A stretch of DNA of 5,474 nucleotides from an uncultured Lachnospiraceae bacterium (GTDB lineage Bacteria; Bacillota; Clostridia; Lachnospirales; Lachnospiraceae), in assembly GCA_947068385.1 (NCBI GenBank), contig CAMTBF010000269.1, positions 1 through 5,474 of the forward strand. Direction: 5' to 3'. The notes below the pieces were generated by a model, which saw nothing but the letters and a program-made list of their open reading frames with translations, was not told where the DNA came from and did not search any database. The translations under genes and the position numbers were made by a program. Below are positions 1-5,474 of this stretch, in pieces; the stretch's first letter is position 1; the number at the start of each line of letters is the position of its first letter.

Positions 1-24
1 CTATGGGAGAAGAAGAGAGGGTAA
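1..24 (+). CDS. Possible 3' end of an upstream gene (seven codons and a stop)
   Basis: Reading from base 1 gives Leu-Trp-Glu-Lys-Lys-Arg-Gly and then TAA at 22-24. This is the only + strand frame that stops before the terminator hairpin starting at 64; the other two frames run through the hairpin. If the upstream gene reaches into the window, it should therefore end here, and the terminator downstream implies that a + strand gene lies to the left. Seven residues are too few to identify a product. In many Clostridia hemW or lepA precedes hrcA, but nothing here confirms either one. Confidence 0.3.
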   Translation, partial: LWEKKRG

Positions 25-63
25 ACTATGGACAAAAGTACAGAGATCAGAAAACGACTGCGG

Positions 64-99
64 AAAACAGGATTCTTGCTTGGCGAGGATTCTGTTTTT
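64..99 (+). terminator. Rho-independent terminator of the upstream gene
   Basis: Bases 64-79 pair with 83-98 over all 16 positions. Thirteen are Watson-Crick pairs and three are G-U wobbles (71/91, 74/88, 77/85), closing a 3-nt TTG loop at 80-82. The 3' arm runs into TTTTT at 95-99, and more T-rich sequence follows (103-116). On the opposite strand the hairpin is followed only by the T run of its own arm, so it mainly serves + strand transcription. It separates the heat-shock operon from the preceding gene, leaving the promoter at 140-168 in control. Confidence 0.85.
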
Positions 100-102
100 G
101 TA

Positions 103-122
103 TTTAGAATTTTTTTAGAATT
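103..122 (+). repeat. Phased 9-nt direct repeat upstream of the promoter (UP-element-like)
   Basis: TTTAGAATT occurs at 103-111 and again at 114-122. The starts are 11 nt apart, about one helical turn. The second copy and the following A/T-rich bases to about 129 fall roughly 45-60 nt upstream of the expected transcription start near 175. That is where RNA polymerase alpha-subunit C-terminal domains contact AT-rich UP elements. The repeat is seen directly; its role is inferred. Confidence 0.4.
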
Positions 123-139
123 ATTTTTCAGGAAATCGG

Positions 140-168
140 TTGACAATGGATAGGGTAAGTGCTATTTT
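140..168 (+). promoter_or_regulatory. Vegetative (sigma-A type) promoter of the hrcA operon
   Basis: A perfect -35 hexamer TTGACA lies at 140-145. After exactly 17 nt comes TATTTT at 163-168, a four-of-six match to TATAAT that keeps the important TA start and final T. The expected transcription start is near A175, about 8 nt before CIRCE. Strong housekeeping promoters of this type, held down by HrcA, are the known arrangement for class I heat-shock genes in Firmicutes. No second promoter of comparable quality is visible before grpE, dnaK or dnaJ. Confidence 0.88.
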
Positions 169-182
169 ATGGTTAGTAGATG

Positions 183-209
183 TTAGCACTCCCCTTAAAT
201 GAGTGCTAA
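183..209. promoter_or_regulatory. CIRCE operator (HrcA binding site)
   Basis: The sequence is a perfect TTAGCACTC at 183-191, a 9-nt spacer at 192-200, and GAGTGCTAA at 201-209, which is the textbook CIRCE consensus. The symmetry extends outward by a G-T wobble (182/210) and a T-A pair (181/211). It lies between the expected transcription start and the hrcA ribosome site, so bound HrcA should block polymerase. In the transcript the same bases form a 5' hairpin that may also affect mRNA stability. It is the only CIRCE copy seen in the window, so all four chaperone genes probably depend on it. Confidence 0.97.
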
Positions 210-215
210 TAACAG

Positions 216-224
216 AAAGGGAGG
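216..224 (+). promoter_or_regulatory. Ribosome binding site that fixes the hrcA start
   Basis: AAAGGGAGG ends 8 nt before the ATG at 233, an ideal spacing. It rules out the upstream in-frame GTG at 203, which lies inside the right arm of CIRCE and has no Shine-Dalgarno sequence at a usable distance. Confidence 0.9.
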
Positions 225-232
225 CAGCTTGG

Positions 233-1264
233 ATGGAGCTGGATGAGAGAAAAAAGAAAATCCTGCAGGCAGTCATCCGCAATTACCTGGAGACAGGGGA
301 GCCGGTTGGCAGCAGAACCATTTCCAAGTACACCGACCTGAATCTGAGCTCTGCCACCATCCGCAACGAGATGGCCGACCTGGAGGAGATGGGATACATC
401 TTCCAGCCCCATACCTCCGCGGGCAGGATTCCCTCGGACAAGGGCTACCGCCTCTACGTGGACGCCATGATGGAGGAGAAGGAGCGGGAGGTCGTGGAGA
501 TGCGGGATATGCTGGTGGAGCGCCAGGACAAGATGGAGACGCTCCTAAAGCAGATGGCCAGGGTGCTGGCACAGAACACCCAGTACGCCACCATGATATC
601 CGCCCCCCAGACCAAGCGCAGCAAGCTGAAGTTCATCCAGCTCTCCCGGGTGGACGCGGGGCAGATCCTGGCAGTGATCGTCGTCGAGGGGAATGTGATC
701 AAGAACAACATCCTCTCCGTGCAGGAGGAGCTGGACGACGAGACATTGCTGAAGCTGAACATCCTGCTGAACACCTACCTGAACGGCCTGTCCATCGACG
801 AGATCAACCTGGCCATGATAGCCGTCATGAAGCAGCAGGCGGGCATCCACAGCGCCATCGTCAGCGAGGTCATCGACGCGGTGGCGGAGGCCATCAGGGC
901 CGAGGAGGATCTGGAGATCTACACCAGCGGCACCAACAATATCTTCCGCTATCCGGAGCTGGCCGACCAGCAGAAGGCCAGCGAGCTGATCAACACCTTT
1001 GAGGAGAAGCAGCTCTTAGGAGAGCTCCTCCAGGAGGCCCACACAGGGAGCGAGGAGACGGGCATCCAGGTGTACATCGGCGCGGAGACCCAGGTGCAGA
1101 GCATGAAGGACTGCAGCGTGGTCACCGCCACCTATGAATTGGGCGGCGGCATGAAGGGAACAATCGGTATCGTAGGGCCCAAGCGGATGGATTACGACAA
1201 GGTCGTAGGGACGCTAAGGGCCATACAGACACAGCTTGACGAGCTATATGGGAAGAAAGGATAG
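233..1264 (+). CDS. hrcA: Heat-inducible transcription repressor HrcA
   Basis: HrcA is the cytoplasmic repressor of class I heat-shock genes. It binds CIRCE as a dimer, and in well-studied species its activity depends on the GroEL chaperonin. The 343-residue product has the usual family length. Residues 1 to about 75 form the winged helix-turn-helix, with SRTISKY (27-33), SSATIRNEMADLE (39-51) and HTSAGRIPSDKGYRLYVD (60-77), all strongly characteristic of the family. Residues about 80-115 look like a charged helical linker. The C-terminal half carries the conserved IGAE (282-285), DCSVV (293-297) and IGIVGPKRMDY (311-321) blocks. The ATG at 233 is chosen because of its ribosome site; the frame stays open back to a GTG at 203, but that lies within the operator. 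As first gene of the operon it is autoregulated through the CIRCE just upstream. No frameshift or missing block is seen. Confidence 0.97.
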   Translation: MELDERKKKILQAVIRNYLETGEPVGSRTISKYTDLNLSSATIRNEMADLEEMGYIFQPHTSAGRIPSDKGYRLYVDAMMEEKEREVVEMRDMLVERQDKMETLLKQMARVLAQNTQYATMISAPQTKRSKLKFIQLSRVDAGQILAVIVVEGNVIKNNILSVQEELDDETLLKLNILLNTYLNGLSIDEINLAMIAVMKQQAGIHSAIVSEVIDAVAEAIRAEEDLEIYTSGTNNIFRYPELADQQKASELINTFEEKQLLGELLQEAHTGSEETGIQVYIGAETQVQSMKDCSVVTATYELGGGMKGTIGIVGPKRMDYDKVVGTLRAIQTQLDELYGKKG

Positions 1265-1269
1265 GGCAT

Positions 1270-1324
1270 ATAGAAGCTGATAGAAGCAAAATAACAGCAG
1301 AATACCAGTGAAATAGAAGCAAAA
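1270..1324 (+). repeat. Triplicated ATAGAAGC octamer in the hrcA-grpE gap
   Basis: ATAGAAGC occurs at 1270-1277, 1280-1287 and 1313-1320. The second and third copies extend to a perfect 12-nt match, ATAGAAGCAAAA (1280-1291 and 1313-1324). Starts are 10 and 33 nt apart, close to one and three helical turns. The copies fill most of the 70-nt gap after the hrcA stop, and the third merges with the AAAAGGA that may serve as the grpE ribosome site. No hairpin or promoter is seen in this gap. The function is unknown, and simple-sequence slippage is an adequate explanation. Confidence 0.5.
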
Positions 1325-1334
1325 GGAATGGAGG

Positions 1335-2033
1335 TTGACGATCGGGGATATGGCAGAGCAGGAAAAGGATATGGAAATAGAAAAGGATCAGCAGGCCCCC
1401 GGGACGGAGGACAGGGCAGAGGGAAACCCTGAGGCACAGGAGCCTGAAAAGGAGCCGAAGCCCCAGGAAGCCGGGCCGGAGGAGACGGCGGACGAGGCCG
1501 GGGAGGAGAGCGACACGGCTCCCGAGGGAGAGGATCCCAAGACCTGGGCGGAGAAGCGGGCAGCCAAGAAGCAGGCCAAGCTGGACAAAAAGGCCCAGGG
1601 CTATAAGGACCAGATTGAACAGCTGGAGGACAAGGTGAAGCGCCAATTGGCGGAGTTCGAGAACTTCCGCAACCGGACGGAGAAGGAGAAGCATGCCATG
1701 TTCGAGACCGGCGCCAAGAGCGTCATTGAGAAGATGCTTCCGGTGGTGGACAATTTCGAGAGAGGGCTGGCCACGGTGCCCGAGGACAAGAAGGAGGATC
1801 CCTTCGTGGACGGCATGAACCGGATCTACAAGCAGCTCATGACGGAGCTGGAGAACATCGGCGTGAAGCCCATCGAGGCCGTGGGGCAGGAGTTCGACCC
1901 CAACCTCCACAACGCGGTGATGCAGGTGGAGAGCGAGGAGTATGGATCCGGCACGGTGGCCCAGGAGCTGCAGAAGGGCTACACCTACCGCGACAGCGTG
2001 GTGAGGCACTCTATGGTCGCTGTAGTACAATGA
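1335..2033 (+). CDS. grpE: Nucleotide exchange factor GrpE (DnaK cochaperone)
   Basis: GrpE is a homodimer that opens the DnaK nucleotide cleft to release ADP, resetting the chaperone cycle. From the TTG start the product has 232 residues. Residues 1 to about 75 are a low-complexity tail rich in Glu, Pro, Ala and Asp, as is usual and poorly conserved in the family. Residues about 85-130 form the long coiled-coil dimer helix, including AEFENFRNRTEKE (106-118). LPVVDNFERGL (135-145) follows. The C-terminal beta domain that contacts DnaK carries the GrpE signature from FDPNLHNAV (187-195) to GYTYRDSVVRHSMV (215-228). The start is uncertain. TTG at 1335 has AAAAGGA (1321-1327) 7 nt upstream. ATG at 1350 (227 residues) has GGAGG (1330-1334) 15 nt upstream, which is too far by usual rules. 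The two differ only in the disordered tail. Expression should come from the hrcA promoter. Confidence 0.96.
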   Translation: MTIGDMAEQEKDMEIEKDQQAPGTEDRAEGNPEAQEPEKEPKPQEAGPEETADEAGEESDTAPEGEDPKTWAEKRAAKKQAKLDKKAQGYKDQIEQLEDKVKRQLAEFENFRNRTEKEKHAMFETGAKSVIEKMLPVVDNFERGLATVPEDKKEDPFVDGMNRIYKQLMTELENIGVKPIEAVGQEFDPNLHNAVMQVESEEYGSGTVAQELQKGYTYRDSVVRHSMVAVVQ

Positions 2034-2076
2034 TTTGGCATCAAGAAAAATTTTCAAGATAAAGGCAGAACAATTC

Positions 2077-2082
2077 AGGAGG
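2077..2082 (+). promoter_or_regulatory. Strong dnaK ribosome binding site
   Basis: A perfect AGGAGG lies 9 nt before the dnaK ATG, in an A-rich unstructured stretch. It is the most canonical site in the operon, in keeping with DnaK being needed in larger amounts than its cochaperones. The rest of the 58-nt grpE-dnaK gap shows no terminator, promoter or CIRCE copy. Confidence 0.9.
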
Positions 2083-2088
2083 ATATAA

Positions 2089-3963
<1,875 letters not shown>

Positions 3964-3989
3964 ACAGGTATAGACATTCGGCGCAAGAG

Positions 3990-4035
3990 GAAAATCTAAG
4001 TCGGCGGCAGGGAAATGGTGCCGACTTAGATTTTC
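3990..4035 (+). other. Perfect 16-bp hairpin in the dnaK-dnaJ gap (attenuator or processing/stability element)
   Basis: Bases 3990-4005 are exactly complementary to 4020-4035 (16 Watson-Crick pairs), with a 14-nt loop at 4006-4019. The structure starts 26 nt after the dnaK stop and ends 46 nt before the dnaJ start. The 5' arm contains AAAA and the 3' arm TTTT, so the base of the stem resembles a terminator in either direction. However, the bases after the stem (TGTGGTAGTTT) are not a true U tract. It could be a partial terminator that lowers dnaJ relative to dnaK, a 3' stabilising structure for a processed dnaK message, or a cleavage target. The hairpin is certain from the sequence; its role is inferred. 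Confidence 0.8.
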
Positions 4036-4069
4036 TGTGGTAGTTTAAAAATATACTTATTTTCGATAT

Positions 4070-4075
4070 GAGGTG
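4070..4075 (+). promoter_or_regulatory. Ribosome binding site that fixes the dnaJ start
   Basis: GAGGTG matches the anti-Shine-Dalgarno sequence and ends 6 nt before the ATG at 4082. The in-frame GTG at 4073 is part of this site and so is not the start. Confidence 0.85.
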
Positions 4076-4081
4076 TTTGCT

Positions 4082-5278
4082 ATGGCGGAGCAGAAGCGCG
4101 ACTATTATGAAGTCCTGGGAGTGGAGAAGGGGGCGGATGATGCTGCGATCAAGAAAGCATACCGCGCCCTGGCGAAGAAGTATCATCCGGACATGAATCC
4201 GGGGGATGCGGAGGCGGAGAAGAAATTCAAGGAGGCCTCGGAAGCCTATGCCGTGCTGAGCGATCCGGACAAGAGACGGCAGTACGATCAGTTCGGCCAT
4301 GCCGCTTTCGAAGGCGGCATGGGCGGAGGCGGAGGGTTCGATTTCAGCGGGGCTGATTTCGGCGATATTTTCGGTGACATTTTCGGCGATCTCTTCGGGG
4401 GAGGCCGCAGCAGGGGCCGGAGCAATGGCCCTATGAAGGGCGCGAACCTGCGGACCAGCGTCCGGGTCACCTTTGAGGAGGCCGTGTTCGGCTGCAAGAA
4501 GGAGATCGAGCTGAACGTGAAGGAGACCTGCAAGACCTGCAACGGCTCCGGCGCCAAGCCCGGCACCAGCCCCGAGACCTGCCCTAAGTGCGGCGGCAAG
4601 GGCCAGGTGGTCTTCACCCAGCAGTCCCTCTTCGGCACGGTGCGCAATGTGCAGACCTGTCCCGACTGCCAGGGCAGCGGCAAGATCATCAAGGACAAGT
4701 GCGCGGACTGCCGCGGGACCGGATATATATCCATGAAAAAGCGCTACTCCGTGGACATCCCCGCGGGCATCGACAACGGCCAGTCCACCCGCATGCCCGG
4801 CCTGGGCGAGCCCGGCACGGGCGGCGGCCCCAGAGGGGATGTGCTGATAGAGGTGATCGTGGGGCGGCATCCCATCTTCCAGCGGCAGGATTTCGACATC
4901 TATTCCACCGTCCCCGTGTCCTTCGCGGTGGCGGCCCTGGGCGGCGAGATCCTGATCGACACCGTGGACGGCAAGGTCATCTACGACGTGAAGGCCGGCA
5001 CCCAGACGGATACCCGGATACGGCTGCGGGGCAAGGGCGTGCCCTCCTGGCGGAACAAGGACGTGCGGGGCGACCACTATGTGACCCTGGTGGTGCAGGT
5101 GCCCGACAGGCTCAAGCCAGAGGCCAGGGAGCTGCTGCGCCAGTTCGACGAGATCACGGGAAATTCGCTGAATGCGGCCAAAGGCGCGACCTCGGAGCCG
5201 GAGCACGGGGAGGAGGGCAAGGAGGGCCATAAGGAGGGCAAGAAGAAGAAATCCTGGAAAGAGATTTTTGACAAATAA
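4082..5278 (+). CDS. dnaJ: Molecular chaperone DnaJ (type I Hsp40)
   Basis: DnaJ binds unfolded proteins, hands them to DnaK and stimulates DnaK ATP hydrolysis. The 398-residue product is a complete class A Hsp40. The J domain (about 6-72) has DYYEVLGV (7-14), the essential HPD at 35-37 and [17 protein letters not shown] (49-65). A Gly/Phe-rich region (about 72-119) includes [15 protein letters not shown] at 93-107. The zinc-binding domain has four intact CxxCxGxG repeats starting at Cys150, Cys167, Cys193 and Cys207, so both zinc sites should form. The C-terminal substrate-binding domains follow, with [20 protein letters not shown] (226-245) and [10 protein letters not shown] (313-322). A charged Glu/Lys-rich tail (about 365-398) ends in WKEIFDK. 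The ATG at 4082 is set by its ribosome site. It is probably co-transcribed from the hrcA promoter, though the hairpin before it may reduce its share. A weak TATACT at 4052-4057 lacks a credible -35 partner. Confidence 0.98.
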   Translation: MAEQKRDYYEVLGVEKGADDAAIKKAYRALAKKYHPDMNPGDAEAEKKFKEASEAYAVLSDPDKRRQYDQFGHAAFEGGMGGGGGFDFSGADFGDIFGDIFGDLFGGGRSRGRSNGPMKGANLRTSVRVTFEEAVFGCKKEIELNVKETCKTCNGSGAKPGTSPETCPKCGGKGQVVFTQQSLFGTVRNVQTCPDCQGSGKIIKDKCADCRGTGYISMKKRYSVDIPAGIDNGQSTRMPGLGEPGTGGGPRGDVLIEVIVGRHPIFQRQDFDIYSTVPVSFAVAALGGEILIDTVDGKVIYDVKAGTQTDTRIRLRGKGVPSWRNKDVRGDHYVTLVVQVPDRLKPEARELLRQFDEITGNSLNAAKGATSEPEHGEEGKEGHKEGKKKKSWKEIFDK

Positions 5279-5321
5279 AATTTTTCCTGAAATAGATGCA
5301 AGGTTTCCGTCCGGTCTGTCG

Positions 5322-5330
5322 TATTATAAG
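5322..5330 (+). promoter_or_regulatory. Weak candidate -10 region for the gene at the right edge
   Basis: TATTATAAG offers two overlapping -10 candidates (TATTAT at 5322-5327 and TATAAG at 5325-5330). No TTGACA-like hexamer lies at 16-18 nt; the best upstream choice, TTTCCG at 5304-5309, is 15 nt from the second candidate and a poor match. It might be an activator-dependent promoter. The rest of the 98-nt gap between dnaJ and the next gene shows no convincing terminator. Confidence 0.3.
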
Positions 5331-5376
5331 TGAAGACATGAAAACAACGGCATTTTCAGACTGGAGGTATGGAAGG

Positions 5377-5474
5377 ATGAGGAAGAGAATCGTTACGATG
5401 GGGGCAGCCCTTGTGCTGGCGCTGTCCATGGGCATGACCGTTTCCGCAGGGCATCACGGGGCCTGCGCGGGCAG
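5377..5474 (+). CDS. Secreted or exported protein, N-terminus only (cut by the window edge)
   Basis: An ATG at 5377 follows GGAGG (5363-5367) at 9 nt and stays open to the window end, giving 32 complete codons. The N-terminus is a classic Sec signal peptide. It has a basic n-region (MRKR), a hydrophobic core of about 16 residues rich in Ala, Leu, Val and Met (about 5-20), and a small-residue cleavage site, Val-Ser-Ala at 22-24. The predicted mature protein begins GHHGACAG (25-32), with two His and one Cys, which may point to metal binding or a Cys-rich small secreted protein. No lipobox is evident, since the Cys at 30 is not preceded by LAG/LSG at the cleavage point. I do not recognise the family. 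It shares no functional theme with the chaperones and probably is not part of their operon. Confidence 0.7.
   Translation, partial: MRKRIVTMGAALVLALSMGMTVSAGHHGACAG

Noticed and set aside
28..153. 41-codon frame starting at ATG 28 behind a GAGAGGG ribosome-site-like sequence
   Set aside because: It runs through the terminator hairpin (64-99) and into the -35 region of the hrcA promoter, so a full message would rarely be made. The composition of its second half follows the AT-rich regulatory DNA. The ribosome-like sequence could be chance in a purine-rich stretch.
4029..4057. Separate sigma-A promoter for dnaJ (TATACT at 4052-4057)
   Set aside because: The -35 position would fall on GATTTT or its neighbours, inside the hairpin arm, which is a poor match to TTGACA. 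It is kept only as a remark in the hairpin finding.
4588..5232. 214-codon + strand frame within dnaJ in another reading frame
   Set aside because: It is an Arg/Gly-rich out-of-frame reading of dnaJ with no ribosome site. The dnaJ frame itself carries all expected motifs.
5256..5287. Terminator after dnaJ formed by GGAAA (5256-5260) and TTTCC (5283-5287)
   Set aside because: It has only five pairs around a long AT-rich loop, partly within the dnaJ coding end, and no T run follows. That is too weak to call.

Overview
The window holds one complete class I heat-shock operon in the Firmicutes order hrcA-grpE-dnaK-dnaJ, all on the + strand. It is flanked by the tail and terminator of an unidentified upstream gene and by the first 32 codons of an unrelated secreted-protein gene. 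The source looks like a Gram-positive Clostridia-class bacterium, most likely a Lachnospiraceae-type gut anaerobe. The reasons are the gene order led by hrcA with a perfect CIRCE operator, a DnaK lacking the roughly 24-residue segment that Gram-negative DnaKs carry after about residue 75, strong AGGAGG-type ribosome sites, and GC-rich coding DNA alternating with AT-rich intergenic DNA. Genus and species cannot be fixed from this sequence alone.

Layout. Positions 1-63 hold at most the last seven codons of a preceding gene. Positions 64-99 form a strong intrinsic terminator that isolates the operon from upstream transcription. An AT-rich stretch with a phased 9-nt direct repeat (103-122) leads into a near-consensus vegetative promoter (TTGACA at 140-145, 17-nt spacer, TATTTT at 163-168). 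The HrcA operator CIRCE (183-209) lies just after the expected transcription start. hrcA (233-1264), grpE (1335-2033), dnaK (2092-3963) and dnaJ (4082-5278) follow. A perfect 16-bp hairpin sits between dnaK and dnaJ (3990-4035). A 98-nt gap without a clear terminator separates dnaJ from a truncated gene for a small exported protein (5377 onward).

How the genes work together. DnaK is the ATP-driven Hsp70 chaperone. DnaJ delivers substrates and triggers ATP hydrolysis, and GrpE exchanges ADP for ATP. HrcA binds CIRCE and represses the operon when chaperone capacity is sufficient, so the first gene encodes the repressor of its own operon. All four proteins look intact, with their family motifs present.

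No previously undescribed system is visible. The points most worth checking are the dnaK-dnaJ hairpin as a possible expression-splitting element, the uncertain grpE start, a triplicated octamer before grpE, and the truncated secreted protein at the right edge.
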